Assembly (NCBI RefSeq): GCF_040932435.1
Contig: NZ_JBFQGA010000004.1
Span: 124,001 to 188,000, forward strand
Direction: 5' to 3'
Origin: Kluyvera sp040932435
GTDB taxonomy: Bacteria > Pseudomonadota > Gammaproteobacteria > Enterobacterales > Enterobacteriaceae
DNA: 64,000 nucleotides
Part shown: positions 50,993-59,790 of the stretch, piece after piece
How the letters are laid out: each line of letters opens with the position of its first letter
How positions within the stretch are numbered: position 1 is the stretch's first letter
The notes under the pieces: model-generated
Told to the model about the DNA's origin: nothing
Databases searched by the model: none
What the model saw: the letters and a program-made list of their open reading frames with translations, nothing else
Translations under genes and position numbers: made by a program

Positions 50993-51694
50993 TCAAACAA
51001 TTTTCACGGCGATCGGCGTTAAACCTTCAACATTGCCGGTGATAGTTTCACCTTTCACAACCGCGCCAACGCCTTCTGGCGTGCCGGTGAAGATAAGGTC
51101 ACCCGGCTGCAACTCGAAGAAGCCGGACAGGTAGCTGATGGTCTCTTTCACGTCCCAGATCAGGTGTTCAATGTCGCTGCGCTGGCGGTCTTCGCCGTCA
51201 ACCTGTAGCCAGATTGGCGCTTTCTCAAGCGACTGTACGTCGGCCACTTTATGCAGCGGGGCAATCGGCGCGGAGAGGTCGAACGCTTTGCCAATTTCCC
51301 ACGGACGCCCCATCTGACGCATTTCCATCTGGCGGTCGCGGCGGGTCATGTCCAGACCGGTGGCATAGCCCCAGATATATTCCTCGGCTTTATCCAGCGG
51401 AATATTGCTCCCTTTTTTGCCAATGGCGACCACCAGCTCGATTTCATAGTGATAGTTATCAGTCTGCGCAGGATAGGCCAGATTCAGGATTTCGCCCGCG
51501 GCGACTGGCACCACGGCATCGGCAGGTTTGCAGAAGAAGAACGGCGGCTCGCGGTCGGGATCAAAACCCATTTCACGGGCGTGGGCGGCGTAGTTACGTC
51601 CCACACAGTAAACGCGGCGTACCGGGAATTGCTCATCGCTGCCCACCACTGGAATCGCGACCGGGGCCTGCGGTTCAAATACGTATTTGCTCAT
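50993..51694 (-). CDS. mhbH: Fumarylpyruvate hydrolase MhbH (FAH family)
   Basis: 233-residue fumarylacetoacetate hydrolase family enzyme. Core motifs: VYCVGRNYAAHAREMG at the start, FFFCKPADAVVP, metal-binding YEIELVVAIGKKG with Glu residues, and the C-terminal GDLIFTGTPEGVG. It splits fumarylpyruvate into fumarate and pyruvate, the last step of the gentisate route. It lies 14 bases after mhbD. Confidence 0.94.
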   Translation of the reverse strand: MSKYVFEPQAPVAIPVVGSDEQFPVRRVYCVGRNYAAHAREMGFDPDREPPFFFCKPADAVVPVAAGEILNLAYPAQTDNYHYEIELVVAIGKKGSNIPLDKAEEYIWGYATGLDMTRRDRQMEMRQMGRPWEIGKAFDLSAPIAPLHKVADVQSLEKAPIWLQVDGEDRQRSDIEHLIWDVKETISYLSGFFELQPGDLIFTGTPEGVGAVVKGETITGNVEGLTPIAVKIV

Positions 51695-51708
51695 CTTTCT
51701 TCTCCTAA

Positions 51709-52737
51709 TTAATAGCGTGCTTCGCGGAACAGACCCAGGGCATCCTGGACAGGTCGATCCGAGAAACTAAATAGCACGGTCTCTTCTGGCGTGTTGAAGG
51801 ACACTTTGTGCCAGGTTGGCACGACAAAAATATCTTTCGCTTTAAAGCTGTAGGTCAACTCACCAATGGTGACTTCACCGCTGCCTTCCACCACGTGATA
51901 GATGGTGCTGTCAGTGGTGCGCGCCTGGCGCGATTTGAAGCCTTTTGGCAGTAGTTGCAGGAACGCGCCCATTGATGGCATCGGGTAGCCGCCGGTCACC
52001 GGGTTGACGTAGCGCATCTTGTAGCCGTCCCACTCATCGGCATCACCCATGCGGGTGAGGTCGTGCAGCGCATCGCGGCTGCGGTCGTAGCGGTAGTTGA
52101 AAATCGGCGATGAGTTGCCGGCCTGATGGCGCAGCGGCAGCATGTTGGCGGCGTAACGCGGCAGATAGTCGCCCTCTTTACGCGTCACCGGCTGCTGATC
52201 TTCCGGGTAGTCTTCGGCAAAGCCGCAGCCGAGATAGTTGACCAGCGGCAGATCCAAACCATCGAGCCAGATAACCGGTTCGTCGCCAGGGTTGCCGTGA
52301 TCGTGCCAGCGCCATTGCGGGGTGAGGATAAAGTCGCCGGGACTCATCGCGGTGCGTTCGCCGTCAACGGCGGTAAACGCGCCGTGGCCTTCCACCACAA
52401 AACGCAGCGCCGATTGGTTATGGCGATGGCTTGGCGCGACTTCGCCCGGCATGATCAGCTGCAAACCGGCATACAGCGAAGAGGTGATCGATGATTGACC
52501 GCGCAGGCCAGGGTTCTCCAGCACCAGCACGCGGCGCACCGCCTCTTTCGCGCCGATCAGGTTGCCGCTTTCCAGCAGCAGCGGACGAATTTCCTGGTAA
52601 TTCCAGTAGGCCGGAGCACAGTTGGCGTTCGGCGTCTTCGGCACCAAGTGATGCAGAGACTCCCACAGCGGGGTCAGGTTTTGCCCAGAAATGTGCTGAT
52701 AGAACTGTTGACGATCGTGTTTTACATCCGAGGTCAT
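51709..52737 (-). CDS. mhbD: Gentisate 1,2-dioxygenase MhbD
   Basis: 342-residue bicupin. The N-terminal cupin carries the Fe(II) ligands in PSHRHNQSALRFVVEG (about 102-117), with WRWHDHGN further on; the second cupin (about 250-330) has TIYHVVEGSGEVTIGELTYS. It opens the gentisate ring between C1 and C2 to maleylpyruvate using O2. The start is MTSDVKHD with an AAGGAGAATC site upstream. Second gene after mhbT. Confidence 0.95.
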   Translation of the reverse strand: MTSDVKHDRQQFYQHISGQNLTPLWESLHHLVPKTPNANCAPAYWNYQEIRPLLLESGNLIGAKEAVRRVLVLENPGLRGQSSITSSLYAGLQLIMPGEVAPSHRHNQSALRFVVEGHGAFTAVDGERTAMSPGDFILTPQWRWHDHGNPGDEPVIWLDGLDLPLVNYLGCGFAEDYPEDQQPVTRKEGDYLPRYAANMLPLRHQAGNSSPIFNYRYDRSRDALHDLTRMGDADEWDGYKMRYVNPVTGGYPMPSMGAFLQLLPKGFKSRQARTTDSTIYHVVEGSGEVTIGELTYSFKAKDIFVVPTWHKVSFNTPEETVLFSFSDRPVQDALGLFREARY

Positions 52738-52748
52738 TATGATTCTCC

Positions 52749-54107
52749 TTAACTTTTCACCGCGCCGGTTACAGGCAGCGAGTCGGGTACGCGAGGTGTT
52801 TGTCGTACTACCAGAGTCAGCAGCGTCAACATGATGGCGCTAACGGCGGCGGGGACGGCAATCACAAAGAACAGAGTATTGAATGAGAAATTCATCGCCA
52901 TCATCATGCCGCCGGAGACGGAGCCGACAATGGCACCGCAGCGGCCGATTGCGTTAGACCAGCTCACGCCGGTGGCGCGGCTTTGTGTTGGGTAGAGGGT
53001 GGCGGTCAGGGCATTGAGCCCAACCTGCGAGCCGCTAATACCAATGCCGGTGCCGAAAATCGCCAGCGCCATCAGCCACAGACCGTCACCGCTCAAGCCA
53101 ATCATCACGATGCAGACCGCGCCCAGCGCATAGCTGACCGCCAGCACCCAGAACGGATTGAACTTATCCATTAAAACGCCCAGCAGCAGCGCACCCAGCG
53201 TGCCGCCAATCTGGAATGCGGCAGTCACCCAAGAGGCGTGCTGGAGATCGATACCGCGATGGTTCAGCAGCGTGGGCATCCAACTGGAGAGCAGGTAGAT
53301 GATCAGAAGGCTCATAAAGAACACCACCCACAGCATCAATGTGATGGTCAGCTGACGTCCGGCAAACAGTTGGCTAATGCTGCCCTTTTGCGTCGCCGCC
53401 GGTTCATCAAGCCAGAACTCGGTCTCTGCATAACGTTCACCGGTCATCGCACTGACCGTTCGCACCACCTGCGCCTGTGGACGCTGGCGACGCACCAGCC
53501 AGCGGGGTGATTCCGGAAGCACCGCCAGCAGGGCCACAAAGAGCATCAGCGGCAGTACGCCACCGAGCACCAAAATACCGTGCCAGCCAATCACTGAGAC
53601 CAGCTGAGCGCTAACGATGCCCCCTAGCGCAGAACCCAGCGTGAAGCCGCAGAACATTAAGGTCACCAGCGCGCCACGGCGGCGTGACGGCAGGTATTCA
53701 GAGGTCATGGTGATGGTATTCGGCATCGCACCGCCTAAGCCTAGGCCGGTTAAGAAGCGCAGAATGATCAACATGTCTAGATTGGGAGAGAAAGCTGAGA
53801 GCAGGCTAAACAGGCCGAAAAGCGCCACGCACCATTCAATAACCCGCTTACGCCCGAGTTTGTCGGAGAGCGGGCCGCACAGCAGTGCACCGGCGGTCAA
53901 GCCCAAAAGACCGGCACCAAACAGCGGCGCGAGGTCGCCCGCGCTAAGCTGCCAATGCTCACGAATTGCCGGGGCGATAAAGCCAATCGCCGCGGTATCA
54001 AAACCGTCCAGCATTACCACGAGGAAACAGCAGAGAATGACACGCCACTGCATCTTGCCGATGGGTGCGGCGTCGATTAGCGCTTGTAGTTCAAGTCGTT
54101 GCGTCAT
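52749..54107 (-). CDS. mhbT: Aromatic acid:H+ symporter MhbT (MFS, AAHS family)
   Basis: 452 residues, 12 helices. Signature of the aromatic acid:H+ symporter family: DGFDTAAIGFIAPAIREHW in helix 1 (Asp needed in PcaK), and LSDKLGRKRVIEW in the loop between helices 2 and 3. It presumably imports 3-hydroxybenzoate or gentisate. First gene of the operon mhbTDHIM, divergent from mhbR, with 170 bases between the starts. A GGAGG site precedes the ATG. Confidence 0.92.
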   Translation of the reverse strand: MTQRLELQALIDAAPIGKMQWRVILCCFLVVMLDGFDTAAIGFIAPAIREHWQLSAGDLAPLFGAGLLGLTAGALLCGPLSDKLGRKRVIEWCVALFGLFSLLSAFSPNLDMLIILRFLTGLGLGGAMPNTITMTSEYLPSRRRGALVTLMFCGFTLGSALGGIVSAQLVSVIGWHGILVLGGVLPLMLFVALLAVLPESPRWLVRRQRPQAQVVRTVSAMTGERYAETEFWLDEPAATQKGSISQLFAGRQLTITLMLWVVFFMSLLIIYLLSSWMPTLLNHRGIDLQHASWVTAAFQIGGTLGALLLGVLMDKFNPFWVLAVSYALGAVCIVMIGLSGDGLWLMALAIFGTGIGISGSQVGLNALTATLYPTQSRATGVSWSNAIGRCGAIVGSVSGGMMMAMNFSFNTLFFVIAVPAAVSAIMLTLLTLVVRQTPRVPDSLPVTGAVKS

Positions 54108-54219
54108 AGGGAGGAGCCTCTGTCAGTGCAGGTTATCCACGTTGCCGTTGGCGTATAGGCCAAAGCGACTCAGAGTAAGATGTTTATTTTTTTGCTTTTA
54201 TGTTGCCATATTGTGATGA

Positions 54220-54248
54220 ATGAAATGAGTTGTACAATGGCATTTCAT
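54220..54248. promoter_or_regulatory. Candidate MhbR operator dyad
   Basis: Perfect 8-bp inverted repeat ATGAAATG (54220-54227) and CATTTCAT (54241-54248) around 13 bases, centred about 44 bases upstream of the mhbR ATG in the mhbR-mhbT divergent region. Arm length and spacing suit a LysR dimer site. Confidence 0.5.
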
Positions 54249-54277
54249 GCTTATCCATAACCTGGAGGTTATATCTA

Positions 54278-55219
54278 ATGGCAGACTGGACGCAGAAGCT
54301 GAAGCTTCATCATCTACAAATGCTGGTGGCACTTGGCGAGCAGGGAAACCTCACCCAAGTGGCAAAACGCATGCATATCACCCAGCCCGCGCTGTCAAAG
54401 TGGCTCACCCAGTTTGAGGAAGAGCTGGGCATTGTGTTATTTGAGCGACACAGTAAAGGGCTGCGGGTTTCCGAAGGCGGTAAACTTCTACTGCAACACG
54501 CGCAGCGGCTGATTAACGACATTGAGCGATCGCAGTTTGAAATGGAGCGTTTTAAGCAAGGCGGGCTGGTGGGCAGTTTGAAAATCGGCTGTTCGCCGGT
54601 GGCGACGGACTGCGTTTCCCAAGCGATTTTCCCGCTGCTGGCGGAGATGCCGACGCTACACCTCAATATCGAAGAAAAAGTCATGACGCCGCTGCTGCAC
54701 GATTTGCAGTCCGGGGTGGTGGACGTAGTGGTAGGACGCATCGGCGGCCGAGCGCTGGAGCTGCCGCTAAACTACGAGGTGCTCTATACCGAACCGGTGT
54801 GCTTTGTGGCGCGACCCGGGCACCCGCTAGCCAATCGCAGCAGCCTGACGTGGAACGATTTGGCCGCCTGGCGGTGGATTGTCTGGCCTAACGGGACGCC
54901 CATTCGCCAAAGCATCGACAATGCGTTGGTCGAAAATGGGGTCATGCTGCCGGAAAATATCATTGAGTCGGCATCGATGAACGTCAGCGTCAACCTATTG
55001 CAAAGCAGTGAGATGATTTCGATTCTCTCTTTACGCCTAGCCGAGCGTTATGCCAGTCAGGGGCAGTTGTCGATACTTGCCCTGCCGCGTATTGAGCAAA
55101 AAGGCAGCGTCGGCGTGTTCTGGCGTAAAAACAATCTGCCTTCTCTGGCGCTGAGCCGGTTTCTCTACTATTTGTCACATCCTGTACAGAGTGATGAGTT
55201 TTCCCGGTCAGATGCCTGA
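54278..55219 (+). CDS. mhbR: LysR-type activator of the gentisate operon, MhbR
   Basis: 313 residues from the ATG at 54278, which follows TGGAGGTT; a longer frame to 54230 was rejected. N-terminal LysR helix-turn-helix (LHHLQMLVALGEQGNLTQVA, then ITQPALSKWLTQFEEELG) and a full effector-binding domain. Transcribed divergently from mhbT, as in Klebsiella mhbRTDHIM where MhbR activates the operon with 3-hydroxybenzoate. Function inferred from position and family. Confidence 0.9.
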   Translation: MADWTQKLKLHHLQMLVALGEQGNLTQVAKRMHITQPALSKWLTQFEEELGIVLFERHSKGLRVSEGGKLLLQHAQRLINDIERSQFEMERFKQGGLVGSLKIGCSPVATDCVSQAIFPLLAEMPTLHLNIEEKVMTPLLHDLQSGVVDVVVGRIGGRALELPLNYEVLYTEPVCFVARPGHPLANRSSLTWNDLAAWRWIVWPNGTPIRQSIDNALVENGVMLPENIIESASMNVSVNLLQSSEMISILSLRLAERYASQGQLSILALPRIEQKGSVGVFWRKNNLPSLALSRFLYYLSHPVQSDEFSRSDA

Positions 55220-55324
55220 TGTTCCGCTTGTCTATATCGGGTATGCTCAGAATTCATGGTGTGATCGGTAGCACACTTTAGGGTTTAATTGTATGATGAA
55301 TGCATTCCACGAAAGGTGAATCCC

Positions 55325-55723
55325 ATGCTCAAATCACTGAATATCATCTGGCAATACCTGCGTGCATTCGTCCTTATTTACGCCTGCTTGTATGCCGGTA
55401 TTTTTCTTGCGTCGCTGCTGCCTATTACGATTCCTGGTAGCATTATCGGTATGCTTATTCTCTTCTTACTGCTGGGGCTGCAAATTCTGCCCGCCAAATG
55501 GGTTAACCCCGGCTGCTTCATTTTGATTCGCTATATGGCGCTGCTGTTTGTGCCGATTGGCGTCGGCGTGATGCAGTACTTCGCCCTGCTGCGTGCGGAG
55601 TTTGGCCCGGTAGTCGTTTCCTGCACGATCAGCACATTAGTGGTATTGGTGGTGGTGAGCTGGAGTTCACATCTGGTACACGGTGAACGTAAAGTGGTCG
55701 GTCAGGATGGAGCGGATAAATAA
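55325..55723 (+). CDS. yohJ: LrgA/CidA-family membrane protein YohJ
   Basis: 132 residues from the ATG at 55325 (E. coli 132); a longer frame to 55289 was rejected. Four membrane helices, with the LrgA-family TIPGSIIGMLILFLLLGLQI and the IRYMALLFVPIGVGVM segment. LrgA proteins act with LrgB in holin-like or small-molecule (pyruvate) transport; YohJ's own role is not fixed. The TAA stop shares a base with the yohK ATG (TAATG), so the pair is coupled. Confidence 0.95.
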   Translation: MLKSLNIIWQYLRAFVLIYACLYAGIFLASLLPITIPGSIIGMLILFLLLGLQILPAKWVNPGCFILIRYMALLFVPIGVGVMQYFALLRAEFGPVVVSCTISTLVVLVVVSWSSHLVHGERKVVGQDGADK

Positions 55724-56418
55724 TGTTGCATAATATCTGGTGGTCGCTACCGCTGACCTTGGTTGTCTTTTTTGCCGCCCGTAAGCTGGCTTCGCGTTTC
55801 AAGATGCCGCTGCTCAACCCTCTGCTGGTATCGATGGTGGTCATCATTCCTTTTCTGATGCTGACCGATATTCCGTACGAAAACTACTTTAAAGGCAGCG
55901 AAGTCCTCAACGACTTACTGCAACCGGCGGTCGTCGCCCTCGCCTATCCGCTGTACGAACAGCTACACCAGATCCGCGCACGTTGGAAATCCATTATTAC
56001 CATCTGCTTTATCGGCAGTGCGGTGGCGATGATAACCGGGACCTCCGTGGCATTGATGATGGGTGCATCGCCGCAAATCGCTGCCTCTATTTTGCCTAAA
56101 TCCGTCACGACGCCGATTGCGATGGCGGTCAGCGGCAGCATTGGTGGGATCCCTGCCATTAGCGCCGTATGCGTCATTTATGTCGGTATTCTGGGCGCGG
56201 TTTTTGGTCATACCCTGTTAAACCTGATGCGCATTACCACCAAAGCCTCTCGCGGCCTGTCGATGGGGACCGCTTCCCACGCCCTCGGCACCGCTCGTTG
56301 CGCCGAAATGGACTATCAAGAAGGGGCGTTTAGTTCACTGGCGTTGGTGATTTGCGGCATCATTACCTCGTTGATTGCGCCGTTTTTGTTCCCGGTTATT
56401 CTGGCCGTGGTGGGTTAA
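55723..56418 (+). CDS. yohK: LrgB/CidB-family membrane protein YohK
   Basis: 231 residues, E. coli length. LrgB family: six to seven helices with NPLLVSMVVIIPFLML, the LQPAVVALAYPLYEQ segment and the highly conserved PKSVTTPIAMAVSGSIGGIP and SRGLSMGTASHALGTARCAE motifs. Acts with YohJ. In Bacillus and Staphylococcus LrgAB homologues move pyruvate; that link is interesting beside btsSR and dld but unproven here. Confidence 0.95.
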   Translation: MLHNIWWSLPLTLVVFFAARKLASRFKMPLLNPLLVSMVVIIPFLMLTDIPYENYFKGSEVLNDLLQPAVVALAYPLYEQLHQIRARWKSIITICFIGSAVAMITGTSVALMMGASPQIAASILPKSVTTPIAMAVSGSIGGIPAISAVCVIYVGILGAVFGHTLLNLMRITTKASRGLSMGTASHALGTARCAEMDYQEGAFSSLALVICGIITSLIAPFLFPVILAVVG

Positions 56419-56547
56419 AACGCGACAAATCACACATTTTTAAATGATGTTACATACGTTGCATTAACAATGAGATATTGATCACCAATTTAGCCGTGCG
56501 CACCCCGTACACTACGATCCCATTACATTGTTATGAGGCACAACGCC
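56419..56547 (+). promoter_or_regulatory. cdd promoter with two CRP sites
   Basis: A -10 element TACACT lies at 56508-56513 with no good -35, start expected near 56520. TGAGA-TATTGA-TCACC (56471-56486, 8 of 10 for CRP) is centred at about -41.5. TCACA at 56430-56434 is one exact half of a second site centred about -93.5. This two-site layout is that of the CRP/CytR-controlled cdd promoter of E. coli, so CytR repression lifted by cytidine is expected. Confidence 0.65.
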
Positions 56548-57432
56548 ATGCATCCACGTTTTCAATCTGCTTTTACGCAACTGGCGGCAGATCTGCAGAC
56601 CGCTATCGCTCCGCTGCTAGCCGATCCGCACTTCTCTGCCGAACTGAGCGCCGAGCAGGTCTCATCGCTGCAAAAGGCGACGGGGCTGGACGAAGACGCG
56701 CTCGCTTTTGCGCTTCTCCCCCTCGCCGCAGCCTGCGCGCGTGCGGACCTCTCGAATTTTAACGTCGGCGCCATCGCCCGTGGCGTCAGCGGCACATGGT
56801 ATTTCGGCGGCAACATGGAGTTTCTGGGCGCAACCATGCAGCAGACGGTTCACGCCGAACAGAGCGCCATCAGCCACGCTTGGCTGTGCGGTGAAAAAGC
56901 GCTGCAAGCTATTACCGTTAACTACACGCCGTGCGGCCACTGCCGTCAGTTTATGAATGAACTGAACAGCGGGCTTTCACTGCGTATTAATCTGCCGGGC
57001 CGTCAGCCGCATACGCTGCAGGATTACCTCCCAGACGCCTTTGGCCCTAAAGATCTGGATATCAAAACGCTGCTGATGGATGAACAGGATCACGGTTATG
57101 AACTGCGAGGCGATGCGCTGGCACAAGCGGCTATCAAAGCGGCGAACCACAGCCATACGCCATACAGCAAATCACCATCAGGCGTGGCGCTGGAACTGCG
57201 TGACGGGACTATTTTTAGCGGCAGCTATGCGGAAAATGCCGCCTTCAACCCGACTCTGCCACCGTTGCAAGGTGCGTTGAACCTGTTGAGCCTTAACGGT
57301 TACGATTACCCTGACATCCAGCGCGCTATTCTGGCCGAACGTGCCGATGCGCCGCTGATTCAGTGGGATGCCACAGCCGCTACATTAAAAGCGCTGGGTT
57401 GCACCAATATCGACCGCGTATTGTTAGGTTGA
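56548..57432 (+). CDS. cdd: Cytidine deaminase Cdd
   Basis: 294 residues from the ATG at 56548 (MHPRFQ), the E. coli length. Zinc site and proton shuttle: His102 and Glu104 in VHAEQSA, Cys129 and Cys132 in PCGHC. The C-terminal domain is the broken second copy of the fold found in enterobacterial homodimers. Converts cytidine and deoxycytidine to uridine/deoxyuridine in pyrimidine salvage. Upstream it has CRP-type sites. It works in the same pathway as preTA downstream (uracil/thymine reduction). Confidence 0.98.
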   Translation: MHPRFQSAFTQLAADLQTAIAPLLADPHFSAELSAEQVSSLQKATGLDEDALAFALLPLAAACARADLSNFNVGAIARGVSGTWYFGGNMEFLGATMQQTVHAEQSAISHAWLCGEKALQAITVNYTPCGHCRQFMNELNSGLSLRINLPGRQPHTLQDYLPDAFGPKDLDIKTLLMDEQDHGYELRGDALAQAAIKAANHSHTPYSKSPSGVALELRDGTIFSGSYAENAAFNPTLPPLQGALNLLSLNGYDYPDIQRAILAERADAPLIQWDATAATLKALGCTNIDRVLLG

Positions 57433-57437
57433 TTATT

Positions 57438-57512
57438 GTAGGCCTGATAAACGCAGCGCCTTCAGGCAAGACTGATCAGAGCCGGATGGCGGCTTTGCCT
57501 TATCCGGCCTAC
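57438..57512. repeat. REP pair between cdd and sanA
   Basis: GTAGGCCTGATAAACGCAGC...TTCAGGCA (57438-57468) and GCCGGATGGCGGCTTTGCCT...CCGGCCTAC (57481-57512), a BIME just after the cdd stop. Confidence 0.88.
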
Positions 57513-57624
57513 AACTCAGACCGTCACAATGTCTAAATTTCCCGCAATCAAGCGATGGTTTCTTGCGCTTGCCAGGCGGGTAAAGTAGCCTGATGTCTTC
57601 CTCGTCCACTATTGAGTCAAGTTC

Positions 57625-58341
57625 ATGTTAAAGCGTGTGTTATACAGCCTGTTAGTCCTGTGCGGCCTGCTGCTGATAACCGTGCTCGGTCTTGACCGTT
57701 GGATGAGCTGGAAAACCTCCCCCTATATTTACGACGAACTGCAGGATCTGCCCTACCGGCAGGTTGGCGTGGTACTCGGCACCGCCAAGTATTACCGCAC
57801 CGGCGTTATCAACCAGTACTACCGTTATCGTATCCAAGGCGCGCTAAACGCTTACAATAGCGGCAAGGTGAATTATCTGCTGCTGAGTGGTGATAATGCG
57901 CTGCAAAGCTATAACGAGCCGATGACAATGCGCCGTGACCTGATCAAAGCCGGCGTTGCGCCGGAAGATATCGTGCTCGACTACGCCGGTTTTAGGACGC
58001 TCGATTCCATCGTCCGCACCCGCAAGGTGTTCGATACCAACGATTTCATCATCATCACCCAGCGCTTCCACTGCGAACGGGCGCTGTTTATCGCACTGCA
58101 TATGGGCATCCAGGCGCAGTGCTACGCAGTGCCTTCACCAAAAGATATGTGGAGCGTGCGCTTGCGTGAATTCGGCGCTCGCTTCGGCGCGCTGGCTGAC
58201 CTTTATCTCTTCAAGCGCGAGCCTCGTTTCTTAGGTCCGCTGATCCCCATTCCTGCCCAGCAGGAAGTTCCGGAAGATGCGCAAGGCTATCCTGCGGTAA
58301 CGCCAGAGCAACTGCTGGAGTTGCAGAAGAAGAAGTCATAG
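57625..58341 (+). CDS. sanA: Envelope barrier protein SanA
   Basis: 238 residues (E. coli 239). One N-terminal membrane anchor (LYSLLVLCGLLLITVLGL), then a DUF218/ElyC-like domain in the periplasm with GVVLGTAKYYRTGVINQYY and the NDFIIITQRFHCERALFIA block. SanA is needed for vancomycin resistance at high temperature in E. coli and affects envelope permeability in Salmonella. Biochemical function not known. It stands alone between cdd and preT. Confidence 0.95.
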   Translation: MLKRVLYSLLVLCGLLLITVLGLDRWMSWKTSPYIYDELQDLPYRQVGVVLGTAKYYRTGVINQYYRYRIQGALNAYNSGKVNYLLLSGDNALQSYNEPMTMRRDLIKAGVAPEDIVLDYAGFRTLDSIVRTRKVFDTNDFIIITQRFHCERALFIALHMGIQAQCYAVPSPKDMWSVRLREFGARFGALADLYLFKREPRFLGPLIPIPAQQEVPEDAQGYPAVTPEQLLELQKKKS

Positions 58342-58453
58342 TCTGCGAATTCAGATAACATAATTTAATCGATTTTCATTGCGTTAATCGTTCCTATTTG
58401 CATATTAGGTATTCCTGCGATCGCCCAATACCCACACGTATTACATGGCTAAT

Positions 58454-58469
58454 TGTGAACCCTTTCACA
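58454..58469 (+). promoter_or_regulatory. Perfect CRP consensus site upstream of preT
   Basis: TGTGA-ACCCTT-TCACA matches both CRP half-sites at all ten positions, centred at 58461.5, about 94 bases before the preT ATG and beyond the sanA stop. No convincing -10/-35 pair could be fixed. Confidence 0.75.
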
Positions 58470-58555
58470 ACGCCTTCTCCCGCATACGCATAGCCTTTCA
58501 GATAACCGTTTCACTTCATTTGCCTTAATTAAACTAATCATTTAAGGGATCCGCT

Positions 58556-59788
58556 ATGTCGCAACACGATTATCTGGATGAGCTTATTCCCGCCTTTACG
58601 CCGTTACTGGCGATCAAAGAGGCTTCACGCTGCCTGCTGTGCCACGATGCGCCGTGCAGTCAGTCCTGTCCGGCGCAAACTGACCCGGGGAAATTTATCC
58701 GCTCGATCTATTTCCGTAACTTCAAAGGTGCTGCCGAAACCATTCGAGAAAATAATGCACTGGGCGCCGTTTGTGCCCGCGTTTGTCCGACCGAAAAGCT
58801 GTGCCAGCGCGGCTGTTCTCGTTCCGGGATTGATACGCCAATTGATATCGCTCGTTTACAGCGGTTTGTTACCGACTTTGAGCAGCGGACAAACATGCAG
58901 ATTTATCAGCCGGGGCGCAAAGATAAAGGCAAGGTCGCCATTATTGGGGCCGGTCCCGCCGGGTTACAGGCTAGCGTAACCCTCTGCAATCTCGGCTATG
59001 ACGTCACTCTATTTGAAAAGGAAGTCCAGCCAGGCGGCTGGCTGCGTCACGGTATTCCTGAATTCAGGTTACCGCAGTCGGTGCTCGATACCGAGATTGC
59101 ACGTATCGTCGAGATGGGGGTAAACCTCCAGTGCGGGTGTGAAGTGGGGAAAAATATCACCTTAGCGCAGCTCAAATCCGAACATCAGGCCGTGTTGCTG
59201 ACCGTGGGTCTGTCGGAAGGGTCTTCGTTGCCGCTGTTTAACGACGCCAATACGGTTGAAATCGCCGTCGACTTCTTGCAGCGTGCGCGTGGCAACGGCG
59301 GGAAGATTGCTGTGCCGCAGAGCGCGCTGGTTATTGGCGGTGGCGACGTGGCGATGGATGTCGCCAGCACCCTGAAAATTCTGGGCTGCAGTTCCGTTAC
59401 CTGTGTGGCGCGCGAAGAGCTCGCCGAGTTTCCGGCAAGCGTAAAAGAGTTCACCACCACCCAAGCGCTGGGCGTATCAATTATTGATGGCTTTACACCC
59501 ACCGCCGTAACGGGCAATACGGTGACCTTTAAGCACGTTCGCCTACCGGGTGAGCTAACCCTTACAGCTGAACACATCATCCTCGCCGTCGGTCAACATG
59601 CGCAGCTTGATGCATTTACTGATATTCAGGTACAGCGCAATACCGTAGACACGCACCATTACCAGACCGCAGACCCCGCCCTATTTGCTGCAGGCGATAT
59701 CGTCCAAGGTGATAAAACCGTGGTCTACGCCGTGAAAACGGGGAAAGAAGCCGCTCAGGCGATTCATCACTATTTAGAGGAGGCGTAA
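58556..59788 (+). CDS. preT: NAD-dependent dihydropyrimidine dehydrogenase subunit PreT
   Basis: 410 residues (E. coli 412). N-terminal Fe-S region with CLLCHDAPCSQSCPAQTDPG and ARVCPTEKLCQRGC, then an FAD/NAD(H) oxidoreductase: AIIGAGPAGLQASVTLCNLG for FAD, VIGGGDVAMDVASTLKILG for NADH, and AAGDIVQGDKTVVYAVKTGK at the end. It corresponds to the flavoprotein half of mammalian DPD. With PreA it reduces uracil and thymine to 5,6-dihydro forms (reversible). The stop is two bases before preA. An AAGGGA site precedes the ATG. Confidence 0.97.
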   Translation: MSQHDYLDELIPAFTPLLAIKEASRCLLCHDAPCSQSCPAQTDPGKFIRSIYFRNFKGAAETIRENNALGAVCARVCPTEKLCQRGCSRSGIDTPIDIARLQRFVTDFEQRTNMQIYQPGRKDKGKVAIIGAGPAGLQASVTLCNLGYDVTLFEKEVQPGGWLRHGIPEFRLPQSVLDTEIARIVEMGVNLQCGCEVGKNITLAQLKSEHQAVLLTVGLSEGSSLPLFNDANTVEIAVDFLQRARGNGGKIAVPQSALVIGGGDVAMDVASTLKILGCSSVTCVAREELAEFPASVKEFTTTQALGVSIIDGFTPTAVTGNTVTFKHVRLPGELTLTAEHIILAVGQHAQLDAFTDIQVQRNTVDTHHYQTADPALFAAGDIVQGDKTVVYAVKTGKEAAQAIHHYLEEA

Positions 59789-59790
59789 TC

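Noticed and set aside
58342..58555. A small gene between sanA and preT such as E. coli yeiS
   Set aside because: No coding frame with a start and ribosome site is present in this gap on either strand; it holds the CRP site.
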